Shown: positions 8,803-17,599, numbered from the stretch's first letter. The stretch is 64,000 nt of DNA from an uncultured Myxococcales bacterium (GCA_937872925.1 CALMUT010000129.1:39293-103292); one strand, 5' to 3'. Notes: a model not told the origin generated them from the letters alone. Translations and numbers: made by a program.

Positions 8803-10401
8803 TCATTGCTCGGGTGCCTCACAGCGATACAGACGTGCGCTCTCGTCGTGGCCGTCGAGGGAGCAGGACGGGGGCCCCGCCACGGCTTGGCCGCGCACCA
8901 GCACGAATACACGACCCAGCTCTGCTCGTAGCTTGGGGAAGCGCGCGTCAAACTCGTCTGCGTCTAGTCCGAACATGGCGCGCTGATCGTTTTCCACACA
9001 CAAGCGCGCCGGGCAATCGCGCCGGGAGTCGCGTCCAGGAAACTTGTGGATCAAGCGGTAACAGGGCTCGGCAATGGACCAGCTGGGCACAACGACGACG
9101 GGCGCGCGCGGGTGACGCTGCAATCCGGCGAGGGTTGCGCTGAGAGGCGTTCCGCGGGCGATCTCCGACGCTGCACAGCTCTGCCGCAGATAGCAGGGCA
9201 AAAGCGCGGCGTGGCTCAGGAAGAGTAGCGCGGCACCGAGCATTGCCAGGGCGCCAAGTCGGCGGGCCAAGGCGAGCGTGCGCGCTACGCCACTGTGCGC
9301 AAGTCGTGCAGCGCCAGGGCTCGCGGCCGCAGCGCAGGCGACAATCAGCAGAGGAAGGACCGGCAGCACGTAACGCGCGCGCATGGCCGTGATGAGTCCG
9401 CCCACGGCGAGCAGCGCCACCCCGCACAGTGTCGCCACGCCGGCGCGCCATGCAGCTGCCCGCGCGGCGTTTGATGACGACGGAGCGCGCAGTACCACTA
9501 GCGGCAAGAGCACGCCGATGGCGCCCAATGCCGCGCCGCCCGCGCCACCGAACATTTCCAGACCTTGTCGCAGCGCTGGCCAGGGGCCGTCGGGCGCCCG
9601 GGGTGGGCCGCCCACGCCCAGGTGAAACGTAGAAAGTGCAAAGGGCACGAAACACGCACTGATCGCCAGCATGCTGCCAAGACTCGTGACCACGCCCAGG
9701 CGCGCGGCGCGCTTTGAGCTGCGCGACGCAAGCACGAGCACCGCTTCGACGCAGATGGGCACGAGGGTCACGTATTCCGTGAACAGACTGAGGGTGCCGA
9801 CGGCGGTGTACGCGATCCACGCAGCGTGGGAGCCGTGACGCAGCGCTCGCGACAAGAGCACATGCGTGCCGAGCACCAGGGCCGCAGCGAGGGCATAGCC
9901 CCGGGCGAGTTGGGAAGCGTGCAGCATGGCGGGGGAAAACGCCGCGAACGCTGCAGCCAACGTCGCTGTGGTCCGACCGTGGGGACGGAGCGCGGCGAAT
10001 ACCAGGACCACCGTGAGGATCCCAGCCACGACGCTGACGCTCCGCGCATCCGACATCAGCGCGCGCGCGCTAAATGCTGCACTCATCAAGAGCGGAGACA
10101 GCGGCGGATGCAGGCGCGCGTCGCTTTCACGCGCCCAGCTTTCAAAACCCGTAAACCCAAAGCTCGCCGGTTCGTCGTTGTCGATCACGCGGGCTTCGAG
10201 GTTCCACAGCCGCAGCGCCAGTGCCGCGAAGACGAACACCAAGACGAGACTGACGTCGCGGACATGCCAACGCCGATGGTCGGCATGCGCGGCGCCTCCA
10301 GGGCGTGCTGCCAGCCGCCCGTTACGGGTCAGATGCCCGCGTAGTAGCGCCAGCGCGGTTGCGCCCACTACGCCGACCGCCAGTGTTCCCCAGGGAAACA
10401 C
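8803..10401 (-). CDS. GT39-like membrane glycosyltransferase
   Basis: The protein has 532 residues and about 10-12 transmembrane helices. The motifs of PMT/ArnT-like GT-C enzymes are visible. After an early helix there is VIDNDEPASFGF, the acidic pair of the first extracytoplasmic loop that acts as catalytic base and metal contact in the family. It is followed by ARLHPPLSPLLM, the HPP motif of the second loop. The soluble C-terminal ~120 residues are periplasmic. Such enzymes move a sugar from polyprenyl phosphate to protein or lipid on the periplasmic side. The substrate is unknown. It ends just upstream of a small membrane protein on the same strand. Confidence 0.8.
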   Translation of the reverse strand: MFPWGTLAVGVVGATALALLRGHLTRNGRLAARPGGAAHADHRRWHVRDVSLVLVFVFAALALRLWNLEARVIDNDEPASFGFTGFESWARESDARLHPPLSPLLMSAAFSARALMSDARSVSVVAGILTVVLVFAALRPHGRTTATLAAAFAAFSPAMLHASQLARGYALAAALVLGTHVLLSRALRHGSHAAWIAYTAVGTLSLFTEYVTLVPICVEAVLVLASRSSKRAARLGVVTSLGSMLAISACFVPFALSTFHLGVGGPPRAPDGPWPALRQGLEMFGGAGGAALGAIGVLLPLVVLRAPSSSNAARAAAWRAGVATLCGVALLAVGGLITAMRARYVLPVLPLLIVACAAAASPGAARLAHSGVARTLALARRLGALAMLGAALLFLSHAALLPCYLRQSCAASEIARGTPLSATLAGLQRHPRAPVVVVPSWSIAEPCYRLIHKFPGRDSRRDCPARLCVENDQRAMFGLDADEFDARFPKLRAELGRVFVLVRGQAVAGPPSCSLDGHDESARLYRCEAPEQ

Positions 10402-10412
10402 GTGGGGTCCGC

Positions 10413-12017
10413 TCAGTGCACGGCTTTGCGCAGGCGCTCAGCGTTGGTGATCAGGTCGCGCAGCGCGGCGTCTTGGCGGCGGGCGGCGTCTTCGATGCGC
10501 TGGGAAGCGCCGAGGGCCTGCTCGATGCTGCGCGTCTGCTGTCGGTGCGATGCATTGAGCTGGTTGACCATGTGGCTGATGCTTTCGATGGCCTGGGTGA
10601 TCTGGCGGCCGCCGCGAGCCTGCTCTTGGCTGGAGCGCTCCACCTGCTGGCTGATGGCGCGCATCTTCTCGCTGCTCTTCATGATCAGCTCGCTGCCGCG
10701 GGCTTGCTGCGCGGTTGCCGCGGCGATCTGTTGCACCGTCTCGGCGATGCGCCCAATGGCGTCCGTGACCTGCTTGCTGCCCTTAGCCTGCTCCACCGTG
10801 GCCCGGGCAATGGCGCGCACCATGTTGGTGCTCTTTTGCGAACTCTCTAGGATCTTCTTGAGGGCGCGCTCGGCTTCGTTGGAAACCTCGACGCCGCGGT
10901 CGACGTTCTGCGCGCCTCGCTCCACCGCTTGGATCGCGTTCCGGCTCTCGGCTTGGATCGTCTTGATCAAGTCAGCGATCTCTTTGGTGCTCGCGCCGGC
11001 GCGCTCCGCCAGGTCTTTGATCTCGTCGGCGACGACGGCGAAGCCTTTGCCGTGCTCGCCGGCTTGAGCCGCGATGATGGCCGCGTTGAGGGCGAGCAGG
11101 TTGGTCTGCTCCGCGACTTCGTCGATCACGTTCAGGATCTGCCCGATGGCGTCGATGCGGGAACCCAGGTTCGAGATCACCGCGACGGCTTCCTGGCTGC
11201 TCTCCTTAATGCGGTAGATCTCGCCGATGGTCTTGAGAATCGACTCCGCACCGCGCTCGGCGTCTTGAGCCACTTCTTCGGACAGCCGCGCCGTCTCGTT
11301 GGCGTTCGACTGCACTTGGTCAATCGAGACGTCCATCTCGTTCATGCTGGAGCTGGTCTCTTCCGCAGTGAGCGAAAGGGCGTCCACGTTCTTGGCGACC
11401 TCTTTGATCGAAAACGCCATCTCCTCGATGGACGCGACGGACTCGCGCACGCTGGAAGCCAGCTCGACGATGTTCTCCGCCACCTCGTCGTTGGTTGCGG
11501 TCATCTCCAGGATCGACGAGCTGGACTCTTCGGCACTCGCCGCCAGAACTTCCACGTGCTGCGCGATCTCGCGCAGCGAGTTGGTCATGGCTTTGACCGT
11601 ACGGGTGGCTTCTTCGCTGGACTCCAGCTGCGCGGCGATGCCGTCCGTAAGCCCACGCAAGCTTTCGTTCACGGACTTGTTGGCGTCGTCTACGGCGCCG
11701 GAGCGCTGCTCGTCGCGTTCGGATAGTTCGTTCAGCGCGCCGAGTACTTCTTCCAGTTCTGCGTAGACACGCTTCACTTCTGGGCTGGCGTCCGCGGGGG
11801 GCGTGGGCACTTTGCCCTCGAGCAGCCTTCGTACGGACTCCACAAGGTGCTCTTGGCTGTCGGGGGCTGCGCCGCTACCGAACAACACAGCCGCGAGCGC
11901 ACCGGCGGTGACGATGCCGACGGCCACCGGGTCGGCCTTCATTCCAGCGATCACCAGGATCGCCAAGACGACGATGCCGAGAAGTGCGAGTACCTGGCGC
12001 TGGCTAAGTCGGGTCAT
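10413..12017 (-). CDS. Methyl-accepting chemotaxis protein without a ligand-binding domain
   Basis: The protein has 534 residues. Two closely spaced membrane helices (about 8-26 and 30-48) leave only a few residues outside the membrane, and no HAMP domain is evident. The rest is a long coiled coil with the highly conserved signalling tip ([19 protein letters not shown], then [15 protein letters not shown]). Methylation-type Glu/Gln pairs lie on both arms. The tip binds CheA and CheW. With no periplasmic domain, this receptor must sense a cytoplasmic or membrane signal, or serve as an adaptor, much as FrzCD does in Myxococcus. No che genes are adjacent. Confidence 0.93.
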   Translation of the reverse strand: MTRLSQRQVLALLGIVVLAILVIAGMKADPVAVGIVTAGALAAVLFGSGAAPDSQEHLVESVRRLLEGKVPTPPADASPEVKRVYAELEEVLGALNELSERDEQRSGAVDDANKSVNESLRGLTDGIAAQLESSEEATRTVKAMTNSLREIAQHVEVLAASAEESSSSILEMTATNDEVAENIVELASSVRESVASIEEMAFSIKEVAKNVDALSLTAEETSSSMNEMDVSIDQVQSNANETARLSEEVAQDAERGAESILKTIGEIYRIKESSQEAVAVISNLGSRIDAIGQILNVIDEVAEQTNLLALNAAIIAAQAGEHGKGFAVVADEIKDLAERAGASTKEIADLIKTIQAESRNAIQAVERGAQNVDRGVEVSNEAERALKKILESSQKSTNMVRAIARATVEQAKGSKQVTDAIGRIAETVQQIAAATAQQARGSELIMKSSEKMRAISQQVERSSQEQARGGRQITQAIESISHMVNQLNASHRQQTRSIEQALGASQRIEDAARRQDAALRDLITNAERLRKAVH

Positions 12018-12126
12018 TGAGGCGGGCTCGAGCGCCAGAATGAATCCCCCGCGCGCGTGAGCCGCCTGAGGTTACTTTTCCCGTCGGCCTGGGAACAAGC
12101 CTATTGTCGACCGTAGGGCAGCAATA

Positions 12127-12906
12127 TCAGCGCGGATTTGCCCGCTCCATGCCGCCGGGCAGGCAGCGTTTGAAGGCGCAGGGACCGGGCTTGGGAGGGG
12201 CTTTTCGGCCCGGAATCGTCGGATTCGCGTGGGGCCGCCCGGGCTGGGAAGTCGGCAGGGTGCTGGCCCATCCGGGCTGGCCGGGCCGGGTCGAGCGCCC
12301 CGAGGTGGCGCCAGAATTCGCTCCACTGCCCGGCCGCGCGAGGCGATCTGGGGTGGCGCGGCCCGCGCTGGCTGTGGTCTGTGCGCCCCGGCCAGGTCGT
12401 GCCGTTCCTGTAGACTGTGGGGGACGCGCCGTGCCGGCGCCGCGGCCAGGCGTGCGGGGCGACGTCGTCGAAGCGTGCCCGGGGTTCGGGTATTGCGGCG
12501 CCCGGGGTGACGTCGTGGAGGCGTGTCCAGGCGTTGGGAACTGCGGCGCGCGAGGTGACGTTGTCGAAGGGTGTCCGGGCTGGGGAGTGCGCGCGGCGCC
12601 CGCGTTGTTCGGCAAGCTCGCCATGCCGGAGCCCTGTGCGGGGCGCGGCGTACCGGTGTTGCCGGTGAATGTCGTGCCGGGTCTGCTCGGCGTGTGCGCC
12701 GTGGGACTGCCCGTTGGCGTGTGCGCCGTGGGACTGCCCGTCCCCGGGGACGCTGGAGTGCGAGCGGTGGGGGAAGCGCCCGTGCGGGCCCCGTGCCAAC
12801 CGACGTTGGCGCCGGCGTGGTAGTTCGTGGTGTGGTCACCGACGGAGTGCATCGTCATCGTGCAGCCCGTCATCAAGGGGAGGATCGCGAGGAGGGAGAG
12901 GCGCAT
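12127..12906 (-). CDS. Low-complexity repeat-rich lipoprotein
   Basis: The protein has 259 residues. The signal peptide with lipobox (LPLMTGC) is the reason to prefer this frame over the other long open frames here, which arise from high GC. The mature part is dominated by Pro, Thr, Ser, Gly, His and Arg and contains near-identical repeats of the type PGHASTTSPRAPQ (three to four copies). It is probably an extended, unstructured surface or periplasmic protein. The C-terminus is basic (GRKAPPKPGPCAFKRC). No family was recognised. Confidence 0.55.
   Translation of the reverse strand: MRLSLLAILPLMTGCTMTMHSVGDHTTNYHAGANVGWHGARTGASPTARTPASPGTGSPTAHTPTGSPTAHTPSRPGTTFTGNTGTPRPAQGSGMASLPNNAGAARTPQPGHPSTTSPRAPQFPTPGHASTTSPRAPQYPNPGHASTTSPRTPGRGAGTARPPQSTGTARPGRGAQTTASAGRATPDRLARPGSGANSGATSGRSTRPGQPGWASTLPTSQPGRPHANPTIPGRKAPPKPGPCAFKRCLPGGMERANPR
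12461..12604. repeat. 48-bp tandem repeat inside a lipoprotein gene
   Basis: Three copies start at 12461, 12509 and 12557, each opening with GACGT(C/T)GT(C/G)GA. They encode the repeated Thr/Ser/Pro peptide of the lipoprotein on the minus strand. A second, shorter tandem repeat (24-bp unit with GTGTGCGCCGTGGGACTGCC) lies near 12690-12740. Confidence 0.85.
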
Positions 12907-13006
12907 GTCATCTCATTATCCGCGGTCGGCGTGCGGATCCTTCCCGCCAGCTGCCCCGCAGCAGGGCTAACTCACGAACTTCATTCGTTTTTCGTTCAGT
13001 TTCCCC

Positions 13007-14692
13007 CTAGCTGAGGGTGGTCGTTTCCGGCGCGACGGTGAGCAAAGAGGGGCCCTTGATGGGCAGCACGACTCGGAACATCGCCCCACCGTCGGGCGGG
13101 TCGGAATGCACGATCTCACCGCCGTGTTCGATCACGATGCGCTGCACGATCGCGAGGCCCAGCCCGGTGCCCTCGGACTTGTTGGTGGCATAGGGCTCGA
13201 ACAACTTATCCCGCATTTCCGCTGCCACCCCTGGGCCGTTGTCGCGCACAGTGATTTCGATCCGTGAGCGACCCTCCGGTTTCAGCGCGACCCAGACGCG
13301 CGGAGCCTGGTTGCTGCGCGCGGCGTCGACGGCGTTTTGAATCAAATTGGTCAGGACTTGCACCAGCTGATCTTTGTCGGCGTTGATGTTGGAGACGTCT
13401 GGCGCCTCGAGGCTGATCGGCACTTCGTCGCTGCTGTGCAATCCGACCACCCGACGCACCGTCTCGGCCGCGTCCATCGGCGCCGGGTTCGGCGGCGGCA
13501 AGCGTGCGAAACGCGTGAACTCACTGACGATATTGGTGATGCGCGTGACTTCTTCCAGCACCGTGCGGGTGGCTTCGTCGAAATATTCGTCAAAAGCCGG
13601 GTCATTGCGGGCGCGCAAGCGCCGCAGGGTCTCCACCGCCGCTCGGATTGGCGCGAGGGGGTTTTTGATCTCGTGGGCTACGCGCCGGGCGATCTCTCTG
13701 CGCGCCGCGATGCGCTCGGTTGCGGCGAGCCGTTTGCGCATCGCGGACAGATCCAGGATTGCTTGGTTGAAGGCGTTGGCCAACTCCTTCAGCTCGCGTC
13801 CGCCGCCCGCTTGTACCGGCTTTGGGTCTTCGCGACTGATGCCGCGCGCTTGCTTGGCAAGGGAAACGATCGGACGCGCCAAACCACGCGAAAGCAAGAA
13901 CGACAGCATCAGCGCGACGAGCAACGTGCCGGTGCCAATGGCACCGATGGTGTAGTCCAGGCGGCGCAACGCGCTCGTCAGAGGCACTCGTGATCGCGCC
14001 GCGTAGAGGGTCACGCCCAAATCCGCAAAGGGCATGGTGGAGACCATTTCCTCCGCGGACACCTGCGGCGCGGTCAGCGTTAGCGACAGATCGTGGGCTT
14101 CGGCTACAGAGGCCAAGGTGGCCTCGACATGGCGCGCCGCGTAGAGGCCGACCCAAAGGTTTGGGCGTGTCCGATCCCGGCGCAGGCACCAGGCTTCCAC
14201 CGCCAGCGGTGCGTTTGGGCGCAAGCGCGCGTTGGCAGCCGCCGCATCGCGACCCGCGGGATCTGCCATGCGCGCCGCACGCTTGGTGTCTTTGGTTCCC
14301 GTGAGCCCTTCGTCGTGTCCCGCGCCCAGGATTTCCCCTCGGCTCGTGATCAGCAGCAGTTCGTCGAGGCGCAGCGCCTTTTGCAGCTCCGGAATGCGCA
14401 GGCTCATCGAGAGTCGGCGCGAATCCAAGTCGCCGGATTTGAGTCCGACCAGTGCGCTATCGACGACCGGATCATGCGCGCACAGTGGGCCGATCAAATC
14501 CGGCAGTTCCCGGGTCTGGGATTGGATCGCCGCCTGCGCGCGTTGGGACGCTGCGATGCCTTGTTCCCGAAAGCGCTCATCTTCGGTGCGTCGCCAGGCC
14601 TCACGCACGCCAAACCCGAGCGACGCCGTCGTCGCGATGGTCAGGATGGCGATGGCGAGTGCCATGCGTTGGGCCAGCGTCACGGCGGCCAT
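13007..14692 (-). CDS. Sensor histidine kinase (NtrB/NtrY-like), orphan
   Basis: The protein has 561 residues. The N-terminal helix (about 8-28) and a second helix (about 225-250) bracket a ~190-residue periplasmic sensor region, followed by a HAMP linker (about 250-305). The phosphoacceptor motif is AHEIKNPLAPIR. The ATP-binding domain shows the N box (NLIQNAVDAA), G1 (DNGPGV) and G2 (GTGLGLAIV). HEIKNPL is typical of NtrB/NtrY/AtoS-type kinases, which pair with sigma-54-activating regulators. No response regulator is next to it, so its partner is elsewhere. Its upstream region carries one copy of a 69-bp repeat. Confidence 0.93.
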   Translation of the reverse strand: MAAVTLAQRMALAIAILTIATTASLGFGVREAWRRTEDERFREQGIAASQRAQAAIQSQTRELPDLIGPLCAHDPVVDSALVGLKSGDLDSRRLSMSLRIPELQKALRLDELLLITSRGEILGAGHDEGLTGTKDTKRAARMADPAGRDAAAANARLRPNAPLAVEAWCLRRDRTRPNLWVGLYAARHVEATLASVAEAHDLSLTLTAPQVSAEEMVSTMPFADLGVTLYAARSRVPLTSALRRLDYTIGAIGTGTLLVALMLSFLLSRGLARPIVSLAKQARGISREDPKPVQAGGGRELKELANAFNQAILDLSAMRKRLAATERIAARREIARRVAHEIKNPLAPIRAAVETLRRLRARNDPAFDEYFDEATRTVLEEVTRITNIVSEFTRFARLPPPNPAPMDAAETVRRVVGLHSSDEVPISLEAPDVSNINADKDQLVQVLTNLIQNAVDAARSNQAPRVWVALKPEGRSRIEITVRDNGPGVAAEMRDKLFEPYATNKSEGTGLGLAIVQRIVIEHGGEIVHSDPPDGGAMFRVVLPIKGPSLLTVAPETTTLS

Positions 14693-14710
14693 CGTAGTCC
14701 ATCCCTCTTG

Positions 14711-14779
14711 GCTCGGGCTTGCGCGCCGCGGCCCGCGCTATTAGGGTTCCGATTTCGATGGAATCTAGCGAAAGGCAAG
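14711..14779. repeat. 69-bp direct repeat, left copy
   Basis: This copy differs from 17531-17599 at 7 of 69 positions (about 90% identity, counted by eye) and has the same orientation. It starts GCTCGGGCTTGCGCGCCGC and ends GCGAAAGGCAAG. It lies just upstream of the histidine kinase start. The right copy covers the start codon region of the large lipoprotein gene, so this left copy looks like a remnant of that gene's 5' end. Confidence 0.9.
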
Positions 14780-14838
14780 CGGGTTCCCGGTTGCCCCTGA
14801 ACGAGTGCCACAGCCTCGAGTGAAGCCGCCGGAAGCGT

Positions 14839-15250
14839 CTACGTGCCAGGGAGTCGACTCTTGATGGCGGTCAGTTCCGCGACATCAAGAAGGTCCTGAG
14901 GCCGCCCAGCGGCACGCTTCATTTTCAATCAGATCGTTAAGGGAGACGACAAGGAACTCCGTACCCCCAAACTCGATCTTCTTGGCGCGCGCCTTGAGTT
15001 GATCGAACCGGTGACTCTGCTGGACGAGCAAGTCGATTTCGATGGCGCCGCTGTCTGAACGAAACGTCAGCGCCAACATCGCCTTTTCCTTCATCCACTT
15101 CTCGACGTTCCGGAGATCTTTGATCGCCTCGCGGGTCTCGGGAATGCGCGGGCGGCCTCCTGCATCCCAAATCGTGTCTACTAGTGAAGCCCAAGTCTCC
15201 TCATCGAAACCACGAAACTCCGCACACCTGTCCGCGAACCGTGTTCTCAT
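14839..15250 (-). pseudogene. Nucleotidyltransferase (MNT-like) remnant, truncated and frameshifted
   Basis: In one frame (to 14885) the protein reads AIEIDLLVQQ, then EFGGTEFLVVSLNDLIENE and stops soon after. Dropping one A from the AAAA run near 14940 joins it to a second frame that reads MKRAAGRPQDLLDVAEL and stops at 14839. The joined product matches the usual C-terminus of MNT-fold nucleotidyltransferases, where 'DLI-x-MKRAAGRPQDL-x-D' is a standard closing motif. The N-terminal part that should hold the GG/GS and T-x-DID catalytic motifs is missing. The gene is therefore probably dead twice over: N-terminal loss and a 1-nt insertion. A sequencing error in the A run remains possible for the second. 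It lies 8 bp after the SUKH gene on the same strand. Confidence 0.75.
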
Positions 15251-15258
15251 TGCCCACG

Positions 15259-16500
15259 TTAATGTGTGCGGCGGCGGTCCCCGTGCTGCTTGACCAGTGA
15301 CGAGGGGGCGGCTTCCTGGCCGCTCAGAATGTCGCGCACAGCTCGCTTGGCGCGCGGCGTAGGTTCGCGCTCAAGAACCGCGCCGAGCGTTTCCTTGAGC
15401 TCCTCCAGTTCGACCTTGATCGGCGGCAGACGCGGATTGACTCGAAATGGCCAGGCAAGCGCGTCGAGGGCAATCCGGCGAAGCACGCCTCCATCTTCCA
15501 GCCACCGCTTCAAGCGGAACCACTCGATCTGGCAGCTATACACGACCGGACCCCACTCTGCGCGAGCTTCTAGTTCGTCGCGACACGCTTCGATACGCCC
15601 GAGCAGTTCCGGTAGCGCAAGTCTTGCGAAGCACTGGATGTCGCTACCGCTTGTTCGTCGCTGGCACCACGCCCATTCAACCGCGTCCTCCGCATCGAGA
15701 CATAGGCGCGCGACATCGAACCGGAATTCGCCGAGTGTTTCATCGTTGAGCTGCGTTCTTGCCCAGGCTGGGTCTCTGTGGCCCATGCCTGCGGCGACAA
15801 TTGCGACCGCACGCGTTCTAGCGCCGACGTCTTCTGCGAAGGCAGCCTGAGTAAGCGCGGCCACTAGGTCCTGAGTAGCAGCTCGCTTCAGCGGCTCAAC
15901 GTCGTCGTCGAGGAGCGGGCGCCGCAATGCCACGAGCGCGGACAACTGCTTGCCTACCGGAGTCCCCTCGTCGCGTTCCGACGTTGGTCCGGGGCGACCA
16001 GGCTCCTCGTAGTCTCGATGAAGAATTCCGTCGACCGGGTCGACGACGTACCGGTTGGATTCGAGGTCTTGCGCCAGCTGCTCGAGGAAATCGTTCAACG
16101 ATTCCGCGACTCGTTCAGCATGGTCAACAGACTCACTTTTCCACACAACTCCCGTATGCACGTCAAGCGCATATACCTGGTCTCCAGACCCAGCGAACGG
16201 GAACCAGGTCTTTGGCTGCACAGCCACTTGCTCGAACTCTGGGATGAGTGCCAGCCAGGTTTCGCGCTCGTGGATCGCCTCCGTGAGTGAAAACCAATCC
16301 TCCCCAGCAATCGCCTCCGCCCCGCCATTGTGCAGGCTGTAGAACTGGAGCAGTGAGCCGTGCAGAGTCACTCCCCAAATCTGTTCAGCTCGGCTCCACT
16401 CCCTTTCCGTAGCGGGTGGCCGGAGCGTTTGCGCCACGTTGGACGCATGGCTCTCGAGCCACGTCTCAATCCTCATCCACGTAGCAGCGATTCCGGTCAC
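15259..16500 (-). CDS. SMI1/KNR4 (SUKH) family protein with helical C-terminal region
   Basis: The protein has 413 residues. The first ~155 show the SUKH pattern: RIETWLESH, LRPPATEREWSRAEQ, LLQFYSLHNGG, then an aromatic-rich core with WFPFAGSGDQVYALD. SUKH proteins are often immunity proteins against toxin nucleases or deaminases in contact-dependent and polymorphic toxin systems. The C-terminal ~240 residues are helical and HEAT-like, with no recognised motif. The start is GTG 16500; ATG 16476 is an alternative. Base composition looks less GC-rich than its neighbours, which fits acquisition by transfer. It lies inside the segment bounded by the 69-bp repeats. Confidence 0.75.
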   Translation of the reverse strand: MTGIAATWMRIETWLESHASNVAQTLRPPATEREWSRAEQIWGVTLHGSLLQFYSLHNGGAEAIAGEDWFSLTEAIHERETWLALIPEFEQVAVQPKTWFPFAGSGDQVYALDVHTGVVWKSESVDHAERVAESLNDFLEQLAQDLESNRYVVDPVDGILHRDYEEPGRPGPTSERDEGTPVGKQLSALVALRRPLLDDDVEPLKRAATQDLVAALTQAAFAEDVGARTRAVAIVAAGMGHRDPAWARTQLNDETLGEFRFDVARLCLDAEDAVEWAWCQRRTSGSDIQCFARLALPELLGRIEACRDELEARAEWGPVVYSCQIEWFRLKRWLEDGGVLRRIALDALAWPFRVNPRLPPIKVELEELKETLGAVLEREPTPRAKRAVRDILSGQEAAPSSLVKQHGDRRRTH

Positions 16501-16660
16501 TTCCCGCGTTTACGGCTCTCTCCGGGGTGGCCTTCCCGTGACGCGTAGGGGCCGGGCGTGCAGCGTGCGATTCACGCATCTCTCGGTTTCTCCGCGCTTT
16601 TGCTGGATTTCAGCGCGTCCTCGCGGCCGCCCTGCCACTGAAAAGAGCCTAGCTGCCTGC

Positions 16661-16689
16661 TTGACTGCGCAAATATGATGTCATAGATT
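16661..16689 (+). promoter_or_regulatory. Candidate promoter of vapBC, probably leaderless
   Basis: TTGACT (16661) and TAGATT (16684) are separated by 17 bp and resemble sigma-70 -35 and -10 elements. The -10 box ends only 6 nt before ATG 16696 and there is no Shine-Dalgarno sequence in between, so the transcript may begin at or within a base or two of the start codon. Confidence 0.5.
16674..16685. promoter_or_regulatory. Candidate VapB operator (inverted repeat)
   Basis: TATGA-TG-TCATA has perfect 5-bp arms and overlaps the spacer and -10 region of the vapBC promoter. Ribbon-helix-helix antitoxins typically bind short palindromes there to repress their own operon. Confidence 0.5.
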
Positions 16690-16695
16690 CACCGC

Positions 16696-16938
16696 ATGAG
16701 TCGGCAGCTCACCATCCGCAACGTGCCGCCAGAGGTCGCCGCCGCGCTGAAGAAGCTCAGCCAGGAGCGGAACGAGAGCGTCAACGCAACCGTTGTGCAG
16801 ATCTTGAAACAGGCTTTGGGCATCGACGAACGCCGTACGCGACTTCAGCGCTACACGACCTGGACCGCGGATGAGGCACAGGCCTTTGACGCTGCGCTCG
16901 CCGAGCAGCGCCGTGTGGATGAGCGCGATTGGTCGTGA
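16696..16938 (+). CDS. vapB: VapB/FitA-type ribbon-helix-helix antitoxin
   Basis: The protein has 80 residues. The N-terminus (MSRQLTIRNVPPEVAAALKK) gives the beta strand and first helix of a ribbon-helix-helix DNA-binding fold. The second helix is ERNESVNATVVQILKQALG. The C-terminal tail (TTWTADEAQAFDAALAEQR) is the usual toxin-neutralising segment. It overlaps the PIN-domain toxin as GTGA, so the pair is translationally coupled. It should hold VapC inactive and repress the operon with it. Confidence 0.9.
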   Translation: MSRQLTIRNVPPEVAAALKKLSQERNESVNATVVQILKQALGIDERRTRLQRYTTWTADEAQAFDAALAEQRRVDERDWS

Positions 16939-17339
16939 GGGTTTCGACCCTGGTGCTAGACACCTCAGCCTATTCCCACTTTCGCCGGGGTCACAAAGAG
17001 ACTCTGGACTGGATGAGCCGCGCGGAGAGCATCGTGATCCCGACTACGGTGCTGGGTGAGCTGCATGCGGGGTTTCACCTCGGCGGCCGGCTGGCGGACA
17101 ATCAACGAGTGCTCGAAGATTTCTTGAACGAACCCTTCACCGTCGTGGCCGACGTTGGGCCGGCGGAAGCTCAGCGATACGGAAAGTTCTTCTCCGAACT
17201 CAAGCGCGCCGGCACTCCCATCCCCACCAACGATGTCTGGATTGCCGCCACCACCGTGACCCGCGGTGGACGGTTGCTCACCTTCGACGAAGACTTCTCA
17301 CGCATTGCTGCACTCGACATGATCCTGCTGAGCGCGTGA
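16935..17339 (+). CDS. vapC: VapC PIN-domain ribonuclease toxin
   Basis: The protein has 134 residues. The acidic residues of the PIN active site are all present: D9 (LVLDTSAYSHF), E42 (LGELHAGF), D100 (PTNDVWIAA) and D118/D120 (TFDEDF). These bind Mg2+ and cleave RNA, classically tRNA or rRNA in VapC toxins. The GTG start at 16935 overlaps the vapB stop. The toxin looks intact. It lies within the repeat-flanked segment together with a SUKH gene and a broken nucleotidyltransferase. Confidence 0.92.
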   Translation: MRVSTLVLDTSAYSHFRRGHKETLDWMSRAESIVIPTTVLGELHAGFHLGGRLADNQRVLEDFLNEPFTVVADVGPAEAQRYGKFFSELKRAGTPIPTNDVWIAATTVTRGGRLLTFDEDFSRIAALDMILLSA

Positions 17340-17530
17340 GTCACGACCATCCAGCGATGGCCGCCGGATCGCCGGATTCGGAGGTGCGCGCGTGCTCCGG
17401 TGTGGCGGACTGGACTGCAAATGACGCCGATCCGAGCAGCCACTCAGGAGCAACCGAGGCATGCGATCTGGCCGGGCGGGGCGAAGACTGCGACCCCACG
17501 ACAGAGGGATTTCTTGACGCGATGGCGACC

Positions 17531-17599
17531 GCTCGGGCTTGCGCGCCGCAGCCCGCGCTGTAAGGGTCCCGCCTTCGATGGAATCTGGCGAAAGGCAAG
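17531..17599. repeat. 69-bp direct repeat, right copy
   Basis: This is the partner of 14711-14779 (about 90% identical, same orientation). It spans the candidate start codons (ATG 17578, GTG 17599) of the large lipoprotein gene. The 2,751 bp between the two copies hold vapBC, the SUKH gene and the nucleotidyltransferase remnant. Confidence 0.9.

Noticed and set aside
10929..11726. Plus-strand open frame across the chemoreceptor gene
   Set aside because: The minus-strand frame has the unmistakable receptor tip. The opposite frame is a GC shadow.
12104..12823. Plus-strand open frame opposite the repeat-rich lipoprotein
   Set aside because: No start signal or family; the minus frame has a clear lipobox signal peptide.
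14711..17599. Integrase- or transposase-driven island
   Set aside because: The direct repeats fit an inserted module, but no recombinase gene or inverted-repeat ends lie between them, so I do not call an insertion sequence or integrative element.
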